A stretch of DNA of 64,000 nucleotides from Polytrichum commune (GCA_950295325.1 OX485805.1:38675501-38739500); one strand, 5' to 3'; positions 12,337-24,752 are shown, counted from the first letter of the stretch. Notes: generated by a model not told the origin, from the sequence alone. A program made the numbers and translations.

Positions 12337-13645
12337 CTCGGGGGGGGGCACTCCCTTGTATATTTTGCATACACCTGCGATAATGACCTATTAAAATGGG
12401 GGCTATTTACCTATGAGAAAAGATTATAAGGGATGCTAATTTTTGAAATAATGGTAAAATGTTGTGATTATTTGCACCCTATTGGTAATTATAAATTCTT
12501 GGATGGTTGATTTTATGGTACCCTATATTACTTATATGTATTTTTTCCCCCTGATTGCCCCCATTCCTTAAAGTGTATGATACAGTAGAATTCTCGTTAG
12601 AAGCACATGTACAGAGTAAGAGAAACAAACATTTACTAGGGTTTAGGGTTCAGGGTCACACTGAAGTCCGGGCAAAGCAAAACACTAAACAATAACAACA
12701 AAAGATTGCAATTACATGTCATTAAGCAACACGAGCCAACGAATAAAAGTTGTGTTGGATAACACAGTTAGAAACCTTGAGGTCTTAGGGAACAGGCCAG
12801 CCACATGTGTCTCAAAGTCACATTTACAAGGTTTGCAGAATCCCTACAATTGATGCCTTGATCTTCCAATCCTACACATTGGAGGAAAATCCCACGCCAT
12901 GCAAGCAAAATCCACCTAAACTAGCTAGGCTACCATTTACACATGTGGGAGATATGAGGGTACTCGAACTGAAATGAATACTACAGATTTCAAGGTATAC
13001 TAATGATCATTCAGCCCTTTTTCCAAATTATATCTCCACATGTGTGAGATAGTACAAATTTAGCAGGTTTTATTTTTTTATTTGAAATGAACTCACTCAA
13101 TGAGTTTGCATCTACCTCATCTAAGGTGTAGATTTTGCTAGTTGATTCATACAGTAGAGACATAGTTGAGATAATAGCATCCACATCAACCCACACACAG
13201 TCACTCTCAACATACTTATATTTGTTGAGACCCGGTTGTTTTTTGAACCAATGGAGGTAAGCCATAGCAGTTGGGAAGAGCGTTTCTCTATTTCCATTAT
13301 GGACTGCACGTTTCATCAAGTCAATGGGTTGCCAACAATTGCCCCACTTAGTACCAACCTTCACCCTTATCTTTTGAACCCTTCCTATATAGAACATGCC
13401 ATATTTTGGTGGCAAAGTATTTAATTTTTGAAACTATCGCTTTTTCTCCATGCTATTTTATATGTACCACTTAGGTAATTTAATCATGTTTTGTCAAATG
13501 CTATATTACATATAATCATGTTTCACAATCCCAAAGCACCCTATACTACATCTAATAATTTACAAATTTTACGCCAAATTTTTATACAAGACCCTATATT
13601 TTATCACACGTAGTTCCTACGTTTTTCGCCAGTGCCCCCCCCGAG
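12337..13645 (-). mobile_element. 1.3-kb deletion derivative of the giant element family
   Basis: The ends are CTCG plus a G run plus CACT (nine Gs left, eight right), like the 6.9-kb element at 32870-39749, and the flanking 8-bp duplication CATCAAAC is perfect (12329-12336 and 13646-13653). The interior retains one open frame (13011-13415, minus strand) matching the C-terminus of the 1536-residue transposase, in the same orientation relative to the ends. It is thus a non-autonomous internal-deletion form, from a lineage already well diverged from the full-length copy here. Confidence 0.9.
13011..13415 (-). pseudogene. C-terminal domain of giant-element transposase, isolated
   Basis: Open frame of 134 residues. 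Residues about 7-115 align without gaps to residues about 1428-1536 of the transposase at 34798-39408; by hand about 50 of 109 positions are identical. Shared marks are GRVQKI, WGNC, PID, KYKY and YTLD. Nothing of the zinc-finger or catalytic portions is present, so it cannot cut DNA. The uninterrupted frame despite strong divergence suggests either a young deletion of an old lineage or selection on the domain itself. The first Met is simply the first in frame. The domain's role is unknown; a short chromatin-binding fold (PWWP or BAH style) is a guess from GRVQKI and the aromatic residues. Confidence 0.8.
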
Positions 13646-13653
13646 CATCAAAC

Positions 13654-15119
13654 ACTCTGATACTATAAAAGATAATTTTGACCGGATAATCTCAACATTT
13701 GTTACCTCTTCAACTCCCAAATTTAGACAAAGAAGACTCTGGAATGCGGATATTTCTAAAATCATACAGGATCGTGAGACTAAGGTGCCAAGCCCCAATG
13801 AATGTATTACCTTAGCTAAAGAATGTTATGTAAGCAACACCTAAGTTGACTGTCGTCATCAATTCAAAGACACAAGTCCTACCTTCTGGTGATCGGTCTA
13901 AGCACGTGTGTGTTATTATGATTTTTTCTGGAATTATGTGGCACCATGCATGATGACATGTAAAGAATTTTGGGTGATGGGGTTTCAGTACTTATGATTG
14001 GGCATGTAGTCATCTTATCTCTCTGTTAGACTTGTACACGGAGGTAAGGTTCTGTAGCTTTCTTGAGGCTCAACATAGACAAATATCATGTACCAATGAA
14101 TATTACAAAACAAGTTCTAGTAGAGGCACCTATTCCCGATTAGGATTCCATTGGCAATTTATAGAATACCGTAATTTCGATTAGGCTGGAACTCAATTTC
14201 AATCAAGCCAGAATTAATAATGCCATGACACATATCCTAGTTTTGAGTGCTAAAATGAGGAGGAATGAGCAATTCAAATGAGCGGTTATGGTAGACTCTA
14301 GACATTGGTAATATGTTCGGGCCAACTTTTGATTTTTAAAATTCACAGTAATTTCAATTTAACGAATAAAATTACCAAAAAACTTTGAAAGTCCTCCTGA
14401 TTTCCATCTCCCTACGTGAGAAAAATTTGCACTGCCTTATACTTCTCTAAACCTTGCGAACAATCTCTTTAGTGATTGGTTATGGGCGCCTCTACTCTAA
14501 TTGTGATTCCGCAGCGACTCGAAGGCTCTATTGTCACTCGTGGTACCAACTGCAAGGTGCTTCCTGGTAATTCGTGCTTCCTGGTAGTTTACTTGTGATG
14601 CCAACCTATAATTCCACATGGGATGTGGGTGAAGTCTCAAGCAATGAAAGACTGCCATGTGGCCCATTCTCAACAGCATTTTATAACATACCAATAGCTG
14701 AAGCATGAAACATGAAGCAGGAGCTTTGGTATAATTTTTCAACCTCTTGAAACATGGTTGCAAGGTGCATTTCTTATCCACTGGAAAGTCCACTCATGTC
14801 AGGAAGATCAAGGAGAGTATCACATTTAGTCTTGCATGTGTGGATGAGCACTGGATTTGTTGGAATTCGTGGTGTATAAGTTACCTCCGAATTTTCTTAG
14901 CATTTGCTTTGTTTCTCAAAGGCCTTATAAATACTTGCTAACTTATCTTCATTGTATGCTGTGTTTATCGCCTCCTGTAGCGGCTTGGAAGATCAGTTCT
15001 GTGGAGTCTGAATAAGCCATTCCATCCTAGGTAGTACTTAAGCTTTGAGGAATTTGGTCACATTTCACTAGATTTGTGAAGATTTTTGGAGAAGTATTTT
15101 CAGCTTGAATTGATGATAT
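13654..15119. other. intergenic, no gene recognised
   Basis: No recognisable coding domain, RNA gene or repeat found. Confidence 0.5.
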
Positions 15120-15602
15120 AGCACCACCATGATCAACTGGATGGTAGCAAATTTGATCAAATTACATTGTCTTTATTCTGTTTCTGAACTATGAACTATG
15201 GTTATGGCAGGGCTATGGCATGTATATCTCCGAATGTTCAGCATTCATTTCCATGCCTTTGTGTCATTTTCTTGTCGATTCTAGATCGGAGGATATAACT
15301 TGCATCTCCATGTACACATGGAACAGAGAATAGACATAAGTTTTTGGAATTGAAATGTTAAGGTTGATAATCAGTCCAACCATGTTCCATTATGTAGTGA
15401 TTAATCCAAGCATTGTTTTTATTCTAATTCTGAGCTATGAACCATAGCTCTGGCAGGGCTATGGCGTAGATATCCTGAAGACTTTAGCGTTAATTTCAAT
15501 GCATTCTTGTCATATTCTTTTCAATTCTAAATCAGATGATTAAATGTAAATTGCATCCCTCAATGTCGACATGGAATAGACACATGTTTTGGAATGGAAA
15601 CG
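15120..15602. repeat. 240-bp tandem duplication upstream of WAK-like gene
   Basis: Two diverged direct units (about 15120-15360 and 15361-15602). Each contains TTTATTCT, CTATG-ACTATGG/CATAG, GGCAGGGCTATGGC, a TTTCNATGC stretch, and a purine-rich end with ATGGAAY-GA-ATAGACA. Confidence 0.75.
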
Positions 15603-15835
15603 ATGTCCGGGGAGATTTTGGGCAGAATCGCTTGCGATCCAAGTGTTTCCGAGTCTAACCGGTTACATGTTGATGTCTTTCGATTTTTCTTTTATTTGTT
15701 TAGCGTATATACTATAGATTCCTCTAGAATGATCAGTGATTCGCCTGAAATCACGAACTTGAACCAGTTATTTTCTCAAAATCAACCGGCCCATCTGTAA
15801 CTAGCAGACGGATCTCCTCATTCGGAGAGTTGAAA
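15602..15835 (+). repeat. dispersed CAGTG/AACCGGTT repeat, copy c
   Basis: Near-complete member ending with TCTCCTCATTCGG and then TTGAAACC, about 80 bp upstream of the WAK-like start codon. The same 3' extension (CTCCCCATTCG, TTGAAACC) follows copy h upstream of the 340-residue gene. Confidence 0.75.
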
Positions 15836-15914
15836 CCTTGAGCAGTGATTAATCAATCTTGGCATTGGGTGGATTTGTGTCAGGAAAGCGCCGGGAATTG
15901 ATTCAGCTACAACC

Positions 15915-16740
15915 ATGACGAAGATGAGAAGAGGGTCAGTAAAAATCTGGGAAAAACCCGCAATCTGTGCCCTTATTCTGATCGGCTTGATTACGGTCCT
16001 CCAGCCAGTGGAATCTGCTCTCCAATGCACCAAAAAATGCGGAAACGTCACCATCCAGTACCCGTTTGGACTCCGGACAAGGTGCGGCCTCCCGGGCTAC
16101 CAGCTGACCTGCAGCAGTAGCGGATTGATCCTCACGACGGCGTCGGGCTCTTACACGGTCACGGAGTTCGATCCCGGCTACCTCATCGTGGACGCCAGCA
16201 CCTCACTGCGGGCCTGGACATACAACGGGCCCGATCCCGTAGAGTTCCGAGTCGCAGAAACCTCCCCGTACGTGGTCGATCAGTCCAACATTTTCTTCGG
16301 CTACGGTGCTAACACGTCTGCCCACTTCCACACCAACAACGACGGCGGCGGGGCCTCTCCCGGGTGCCAGAACGCGGCCGTGAACGAGTACACCACCAAG
16401 TACTGCGACTACTACGCATGTTGCCAGGAGAATGTGCCACCCCGCGTCCGGGCCTTCAACATTAGTGCTACGGAGCCAGACGGATCCGGCGATTATGGAT
16501 ATGCAAGCATCATCTTCCCAGAGACTTATAAGACGTCCGCGGCGAGCTGCTTCGCGTGCGGCACCTGGGGATTTAAGTTGAGCTGGTATGTCAACGGCAC
16601 TTGTGGGAAGGAGGGTAAGATCACGTGCGCCGCCCACTCAAAGTGTTACGAGGATCCGGCCGGCATCGGGACCGGGTTCCGGTGTGGATGTGCGTCAGGA
16701 TACTACGGCGACGGATACAAAAACGGAACCGCCTGCAACA
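15915..16740 (+). CDS. WAK-like galacturonan-binding protein, first exon
   Basis: Encodes 275 residues and then meets a strong donor, GTGAGT, at 16741, so this is a first exon and the gene probably continues. Residues 1-35 are a signal peptide with hydrophobic core AICALILIGLITVL. The mature part opens with CTKKCGNVTIQYPFG, the signature of the wall-associated-kinase galacturonan-binding domain. Paired cysteines (YCDYYACC, SCFACGTWGF) follow as in the WAK-associated C-terminal domain, and then an EGF-like cysteine cluster (CAAHSKCYEDP, FRCGCASGYYGDGY). Family members sit in the plasma membrane, bind pectin fragments in the wall and signal through a cytoplasmic kinase. No transmembrane or kinase exon is found downstream here, so it may be truncated, secreted, or have distant exons. 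The exon is far richer in G+C than its surroundings. Start: first Met, in an acceptable context, with the signal peptide directly following. Confidence 0.85.
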
Positions 16741-16805
16741 GTGAGTAACTAACTACGTACACATTAAATCATGATCTATCTCTGCATAACATTTAGTATT
16801 CAGAT

Positions 16806-17010
16806 CAGTGCCGGGGAAGTTTTTGGGCATAGTCGGTCAAGATCCTAGTGATTCTAAATCCAGCCGCTTACATGTTGACATCTTCCGGTTTTGCTTCATT
16901 CACTTGAGGTATTTTCAATAGATTGCTCTAAAATGATCAGTAATCCTCCTGAAGTCTCCAACGTCAACCGGTTATTTCTGAAACTCCACCGGTTCATCTG
17001 TAACTAAACG
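16806..17010 (+). repeat. dispersed CAGTG/AACCGGTT repeat, copy d
   Basis: Begins CAGTGCCGGGGA and ends with CCACCGGTTCATCTGTAAC, about 65 bp after the WAK-like donor site, hence inside the presumed first intron. Confidence 0.75.
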
Positions 17011-17271
17011 CCGAATCTATGTCCCGGACATAGATTCGGATCCATAACAATGTTATGTGTTATGTGGAATTGACCTGGACATAGATTTGGATCCATTACA
17101 ATGTTATGTGGGACTGATCAGGACATAGATTCGGATCCATAAGAATGTTATGTGGGACTCATAGTATTTCACAGAATATTCTAGGATATTTCTCACATTC
17201 ACTCTAAATGTGAGAAATATCCGGGAATATTTTGTGGAATATTGTCAGTCCCACATAACACTGTTATGGAT
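17011..17271. repeat. palindromic array and 65-bp-arm hairpin
   Basis: A perfect 14-bp palindrome (17011-17039, CCGAATCTATGTCC and its complement) runs into three direct units starting GGACATAGATT (17025, 17077, 17121; 44-52 bp). The third unit leads into an inverted repeat with arms 17135-17199 and 17207-17271 and a 7-base loop. Arms are mostly complementary, with a few mismatches. A foldback MITE, or a stalled-replication product, would fit. Confidence 0.8.
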
Positions 17272-20200
17272 ATGAATAACGTCATGCGTGACATCAATGT
17301 ACTGCTCATCTCAATTTATTCTAAGGTAGATGGATCTGAAATGGTTATTTTTTCCGACTAGCCCACTTTTATTAGGATATGAAACATGTCATTAGTACGA
17401 GATATGAAATGGTTGGCGACTTTAAATTGAGGGAGTATTAACTGCTTTCCTCACGATTTTCGGAGTGAGTCGTATGAATATTGTCAAGGTGAAGATTCTC
17501 GTTCTCGTTTAACGGTTATATAGGTCCCTTTTATTGTGTTGACTAATGAACCTAGAATGGTTATCGTGTTCTAAGTATGTAGTTCAATTTGTTTTAAACA
17601 TGTGATGTTATTTTGACGTCCGTTCTTGGAGCCATGCCTAACTGCATACCACTCAAATATAGGTGTCGAATTAAGATCAATAACTAAATTAAGCGTGTCT
17701 ACCTTAGATTATTCTTAGGAGCAATATTTCCCTACAAAACCATCTACATAATATTCTTAAACACCCATGATAGGAGAGACCCTTTAGTGGGCCTCATCCC
17801 CAAGGATAACGCAGGGGCATTTTTACCAAGTTCAGGCCAAATCTTGAGAAGGCAACTCGTTCATGAGAGAAGAGAAGAAACACTGACCTTAGTGAGATGA
17901 GCGCGATTGAAATTCCCGTTCAACCCAACCTTGGTATTATGTACACTAGACATAAGATCGGTGGTGCAAGATTACTAACCCTTCTGGGGGTGGGCACTAC
18001 AGTAACCAAGGTAACCAAAGTGACCATGAAAACTTAGTGACTAGATGATCTTTGTATTGGTGGGTTCGTTCATGACATTAGAACCTTATTCATGTTTATA
18101 CTCAAGACTGTCAAGCTTTTCAATATCTTCATCATGTTATGTGCTGGAGCTGACTATGGGTCACGAGTGACCTATAATTCGAGGGTTTTATACTGCTTGT
18201 TGTTATGACTCACTGAACATCTATGACACCTAATGTGAATGTCAGCACATCACTTCCGAAAAGATGGTACAGCTAGAATGGTTTGACATCAAATTATTTG
18301 TTAAAAGACTTACTATATTATCTTGTTTGCTATAAATTCTGTACGATATCTTTTGAAAATGTGCTTGAATAATAATCGAGGGTAAAGAACACTTTTGTCT
18401 TATAGTTTTGGTTTATTATGTTGGGGATTCTGAGTTGCGTCAAGAATGAGGACATTCCAGACATTTCAGATATTGTATGATTTAGGTTAAGATATTTATT
18501 AGACTGACATGCAATTTTCAGATGTATTGATGGTGCTGTATTTTGTGGTTTGATGGCTCAGAAAATCCTTAAAAGAAGAAATTTGGATGTTTCATCTGTC
18601 AGAGGAGATATCGGGGTCCTGGCAGCTGAAGTTGGTGCTACACTTATATTTTACTTTGATTGTCGATAAAGAGATAGATAGATAGGAATACCAACTACTT
18701 GAGGAAGCAAGTGTGAATGAAGAGTACTTTGCCCACGGGCTACTCCCACCTTTTGGTTAAGTATGATAAATATATGATGTAACAAAGGATCAATAACTAT
18801 TTATATGGAAATAAATGGTTGGATGTGGGTTATGTGTAGTGTACTACTGTATTTAGGTCCTAACCACATGCAACTTAGAACTACTAAAAATGTCACATTT
18901 TCATATTTTGAGGGTCCTTGCTATGAAAATTGGACATTGTTGGATCGAATTCCAATCTTTTGATAGAGGTATTGGTGGACCTCAAAATCCAAATCCCAGC
19001 AATAGATTTGGCATAATGAATATGCAAAAATTTGAGGGGAAAAAAACCGGTATATTAATTCCAAAATCATAATGAGATATGGACCCCAACAATTAACACC
19101 TTAAACCAACTGGTTGGGGGAGGGGGAGATACACTAGAAAAAGGCATTTGGATAAAGTCTTTTTCCCCTCAACTTTTCAAAACACTCTCATTTCGTTATT
19201 ACATTCTCTTAGGCAATAGGGGTTAAGAGTAATTACCTCCTACAAATTATCTCCCATGCTTTGGCCTTGAATTTCTCTCCCAATGCCACATAGTAACCAC
19301 AAACAAAATAGAGCCAAAGAAATTGAACTACAACCATCGCCACTACTCCCAACTACACTTTGTATTATAGTCAAGCTAGTAAGTACTCGTGGTTGTCATC
19401 AATACACATTTTCCTTCCATATAGTTCCAAAATATATTAAAACAAAATAAACTACAATCATCAACCACCAAAATGATGGTTATGTGTAAACACACCTTGA
19501 AGGCTCCCAATACTTGTTGGTCACAGTATTTTCAGTTTGGACCCATGAAAATGTTAAGCATGGCAACCTTGCCCCAAATAAAAATTCCTCCTGCTGATCT
19601 TGGGATCTCATTCATGATGGGGCCCTCAACCTCCGCTCCATGAGCCTCTAATCTCATTTTCAAGAAGTGGCCAAGTGTTGCAATCTCAAGCCTTTGTCTC
19701 TATTTGAGCTCAAGCTTTTCACAATGTGATTTTTATGTTTATTGTCAAATATTATGATTGAATTTTTTTTTCTTAAGATGGAAGGAAATGCACACAATGT
19801 TTTTCACATACAAAGAAACATTTTTACAAACTACTTGGAGATGACATCTGTAGATAGTTTTTGAGGTTGGGTTCTAATTTAGAAAACCACACAGGGAAGA
19901 CCAAATGAGTGTTAGGTGTTGCATCTAGGGATCACCATTAAGTTAATTGATAGATCACAAGGGAATTAAGATAGATTTAGGACAACAAACCCCAGGGAAA
20001 ATGACTTCTAGAATGAGTTTTAGGACATGTTTAATTAAGGTTGAAGGTCACTCAAGGGAGTACATGCATTTGCTCAGTCACTCCCTTACAACCCACTCTC
20101 GTCAATAACATCACTCTTATGGCGATTTGGCAATACAGAGAGTCACAGCTCAACAATGGTCTTTTGAGTACGCCATAGCCTTATGCACACCGGGCCAAAG

Positions 20201-22125
20201 CTCCTTGTTTTAGTCCATAGTCTCTTCCAACAGTACCCAAGGACCATAGGCCATACCACAGGTTAGATGACACGGCCACTATATCTCCATTTACACTCCT
20301 ATAAGTTCAATATAGATTAATTCAAATTGATAATATTATATTCGATCTCATTTTATCTCTTCAATGTTAGCAAAACAACGGTTAACTTAATGCTTTTTAA
20401 ATTAAGTTATTATAATTTGCAAAAGTCTAGTTACAAGTGACACGAGCTAAGTGAACCAGAACTAAGCGATCGAGTCTAATGCTTAGGACCATAGTCTAGC
20501 AAGCGTCGACCATAGTCTGAGTGCCAACCATAGTCTCAATAACCAATCACTAGTAACGAGTCTCAAAGGAAGGCCATAGTCTTAGGCCCACACCACACGG
20601 GAGGAATGGTAGTGAGTTGGATGAATAGCATTGGTTCAAATGAGCAAGTGGTTGCCACATGAGAGGAAGTATGGGGAGTGACAACAATGACTTTTTAGCT
20701 TTGGATTTTGCTTTGGGTTTAGGGTTGGGATCTACTTGGCAATAAAGTGGAGTGACATGGCACAATAAATGTAGTTCAATACTACCGGGCACTAGTGCCC
20801 GGAATTCCACAGTTTAAGGAGAAAAACAAGGAAAATGAGACTCTTCAAAAGCAAAGTGCCATATTCGAGGAAGTTGTGAAACTCTAGCTCTCGTGTGACA
20901 TCCACCTTAGTAACAATCACCAATAACCAGTAAGCGTCTTGTTCTCAAAAATGTACTTGGTTGCTACTCCTTTTATACTGGCTCTTGGAAGCTTCCCCAA
21001 CCATTATGGGATAAGTCGCGTGCGTCTCTTCCTCCCCGTGACTCACCTTCTCCATATTGCCGCTCCGTCTTCTCGGCCACTGGGGGTTCTCAAAGAGATT
21101 ATGGTCGCGGCAACCGATTTTGACAATGACTTAGTTTCATCAAACCTCTCAATCATGAGAGAACTAATCACAATTGCATTTTCTTAATCGAGGAGTGCTC
21201 TCATCCTGACACGAAATTATATTTGGTTTACTCCACCTTACTTCCTCCTCACTGGGAAGTTTCAACTCTGGATTTTCACTCCGAGTTATAATTCTGCTTT
21301 GAACGTCAAATGGAGTGTCGCTACAACAATCTTGTCGATGGGGGAAAGAGTAATCGCTCTCCTGGATAGGTTCTTCACATCAGATAGTTCACACATAACC
21401 AAACGTGAGCGCGACAGTCAAGAAAATGTTACAATGGTTATATTGATGAAGTTCCTGCTTCACGTGAACTGTTCAAAAGTAGAGACTCGAATCCCTTTTT
21501 GATTCTATTCCGAGTAAATCCCCAGAATCACCGGATTTCACACCCTTAGAACATCAATTAGCACTGAGGGTAAGAAGAAAACACTTATTCCTCCTGGACA
21601 TAAGAAGTGACCCAGTCTCTATTGTAGTTAAACAGAGGAATGTTACTCAGACAACTTCCGTGGAATTACATCGAATTCACAGAGGTCTACATAGGTAGGA
21701 ATTACAACAAATCCTATCAAGAGACAATATGAAGAAGAGGTATCACGCTTTTAAAATATGATAAATTCTCGTTTTTATGATTCGGGGCTTCACACCCAAT
21801 CTCTAAAACTTATTTCTTTCCAAGGGTAAAAATCGTACATAAAAGGACTCACTCCTTCACGAGAGGAAGGTGTGTTTCAATTCTTCTTGGACTTTTTCTT
21901 GACCAAGGAGTATCTATCTTTGACTTAGTTTACTGACAAAGAACACCAAAACCAGAAGTGTGATCCATGCACTTATATCAGATGAAATATCTTCACAATA
22001 TTATATTATGAAAAGTTAGATGTACATCAAAAAGGGCTTCACACCCGAAAAATCCCACAGACTATAGTCTCACTGTTCAACAAGAGGACGAAGAGCTACC
22101 CTATTCACGAGTGGTAGTAATAATG

Positions 22126-22129
<4 letters not shown>
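17272..22129. other. intergenic, no gene recognised
   Basis: Mostly AT-rich. A stretch at 18541-18669 follows a good acceptor (TTTTCAG) and stays open for about 40 codons in one frame without a recognisable domain; it could be an exon fragment. From 20215 to 22320 the short phrase CCATAGTCT and the phrase TTCACACCC recur many times, as in old LTR or satellite-like DNA, but no bounded element could be drawn. Confidence 0.45.

Positions 22130-22184
<55 letters not shown>
22130..22184. repeat. CT dinucleotide microsatellite
   Basis: About 27 uninterrupted CT units ending in CGCGCG. It creates artificial Arg/Glu frames on the minus strand. Confidence 0.97.
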
Positions 22185-22187
<3 letters not shown>

Positions 22188-23829
22188 GCGCCTATGGTCA
22201 TGGCCAACTTTTCTACACACAGAAAATAACCGTCTTCCCAACCATTGTATCTGTTCATAGCCAGATTCATAAGTTTTTCTAATCAATCCCAAGACTATAG
22301 TCTTACCCAACCGAGTCTTCAGCTCTGGTCTATGGTCATATTAGTTGGGAATAGTCATTTCCGTTGTATCTTTACTATTTTTCCATTTTTCACTATTCTC
22401 AAGTTCTAACCTTACTTTTGACCTTAAACCACACTAAATTTCAAAAGTAAGTCTAATTTATCCAAAAAACGTCTCACAACATCCATACATTTGAGAGATA
22501 AATTTTAAATCTCAACATTCCAAGGAACAATGTATTGCATTTAAATTATAAACGATTTACAACTAGGTATTATATAGAGAAATTGCGTCCCAACGCTTTG
22601 TAATAATATATTCTCAATGTACTTGATTGTATTTGCATGCTATATTCAACTTATTTCTTCATTATGAATTATGTTTCAATTGGATACCTTTAAGTATTGA
22701 TGGAGATAGTTATGCATTCTAATGTATCAATTGACGTAGTTGGATAGATTCATTCATGGAAATTGGGCTAAGAAATTTCGTTGACCTCCTTTCAATTTGC
22801 TTGTTGTTCTAGATAAGGCCATGAAAAGGTATGAGCATGCTCAACCTTATAATGAGTCCAAGAAAATAAATGTTTTTTTTCCTAACTTTATTTTCATTTG
22901 CTTTTAAAAAAGAAACACCTTGATAAAGGTATAGCTTTATTCTTCTAACAATTTTCTTCCATGAAAGAATTAAATTGAATATAGCATGCAAATATAGTCA
23001 AATACATTGAGCAAATGTTCTTAATTAGAGCCTTGGGACGCAATTTTATTATTACATACCCTGGTATAATTTGTTTATGATCAAAACACAATGCATGGTT
23101 TCTTAGCATGTCAAGATGTAAAATTCTAGCTATCAAACACATGGATGTACTATGTGTTACAATCAATTTCAGACACCTATGTGACAAAATCTTGAATTTC
23201 AAGGTACCACATGGGATGTATAGTATGTCTTAAACGATAACAACATGACAAGTGGCACTTGAGAATCTAGGCGTTCATGGATAGAATTAATCATTTACAA
23301 AACTAACACTCACGTAAGGTAATCTTCAAGTAATTTGTAACATGTTTTTTATGTGTAAAAAGATTATGTAAGTTCCATGCTATCTTAACAAAATAAAAAA
23401 TATAATAAAAAATAAAAAATAATAAAAAATAATATATATATATATATATATATTCAAGTATCATTTATTTAAGAATAGCAAAGTTACATAGCTTGAGCTT
23501 GCAAGAAACAAAGTCATTGAGAAAAAACTTGGCCATTTCTGAAAAATGAAGTACTTGACCCCTAAAGGACCATGTGTAGATCAAAGAAATTAGTGTGTCA
23601 TTTTGTATGTTTTCAAACACTGATGTTAAAGCGGGTGTTTGTTCATGATTTTTCTCAAGTTACCGACATGATTTGAATATAGTACTGAGGGCCATGATTT
23701 TTATTATTATTTGTATCATTTGAGGGCACTTTCACTATGAAGATTAGTACTTCAATCCCAATGGTGGGAGGGCCAAAGCAACATTCGCTAGTGAGAGTGC
23801 CAAGATGATACAAGTCTCATGCTTTCATA
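22185..23829. other. intergenic; AT-rich simple repeat
   Basis: No gene recognised. An A/T-only stretch with AAAAATAAT units and a TA run lies at about 23393-23452. Confidence 0.5.
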
Positions 23830-24558
23830 AGGTAGAGGGTACTAAAATCAACACCTCACCCAAAACCAACACCTATAAACGTCTCCCAATCACCAACACT
23901 CTAATACCTTGAAGCGTTCCCCATGGTGTAGGAGTATATGGGCCCACAAAGTGACGCTTTTAGGTGCCATTAGTGACGCCACCTCATAGCAACCCCCACT
24001 ACCTCCATGTAGGGTAGGTAACAAGCTCCACTTTATCTCGAGTTGGTTCAAGGTGGGTTTAGGGTGGCTTGTCAATGCCTATTCTAGCCATTCTATACAT
24101 TGCAGGGGGAGGGGTTATAGCCATTTTATTCACAAAGTCACGGAGGTAGGCTCACAAAGCACAAGGGGGGTTGGTACCCATGATGCAAGGTGATGGTTTT
24201 GCAAGCAAACTAGGTGGGATCATGGAGGTGGCCATGTGGCTTTGCGCACTGTTATTAGTTGGTCTTTGATCTAGCTTGGGTATAGTACCCAACTATGTTG
24301 TGTTGGTTCTAGGCAATGAAGGTGGGGGTCCTCATCCTATCTAGGGGCCTCATCCACAGAGCCTATATATTGGTTTAAGGAAGCTAGTGGTCTTGACTTT
24401 AAACATTCATCAAATATCTAACTGAAGCTAAAAATATTTTTTTGTTCTTTATAAAAAATTTAGAACAAAGGCTAATATAAATATAAATATTTTATATCAA
24501 CCATGTAGCCATATGTATGTGCAATAGCTTAAAGTGTTGGTTTAAGCACCCTCTACCT
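23830..24558. mobile_element. possible TA-flanked inverted-repeat element
   Basis: The left end reads AGGTAGAGGGTACTAAAATC and the right end, inverted, reads AGGTAGAGGGTGCTTAAACC. Both are preceded by TA. The interior is AT-rich without a coding frame. A TA duplication and short inverted ends would suit a Tc1/mariner or pogo-class MITE. The same first seven terminal bases occur on the element at 63566-63986. Confidence 0.55.
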
Positions 24559-24630
24559 TATAAGAGACAATCACGGTGCGCACATGGGCCTCAATGTCAC
24601 CAACATGTGCCTCAATTATTCCTAGTAGAT

Positions 24631-24752
24631 AACTTTTCTTCCTCATAGCCAAGTACCTAAGTAACCAAGTAGCAAGTAACTTCTCTTCTTTGTAGCCAAG
24701 TACCTATGTAACCAAGTAGCAAGTAGCTTTTCTTCTTCGTAGCCAAGTAGCC
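24631..24752. repeat. 47-bp tandem repeat, 2.6 units
   Basis: Units start at 24631, 24678 and 24725. Each contains CTTCTTNGTAGCCAAGTA and, in the first two, GTAACCAAGTAGCAAGT. Confidence 0.9.

Noticed and set aside
16203-16637. 144-codon frame antisense to the WAK-like exon
   Set aside because: Shadow of a G+C-rich coding exon; no domain.
22130-22184. Arg/Glu-repeat proteins on the minus strand
   Set aside because: Artefact of the CT microsatellite.
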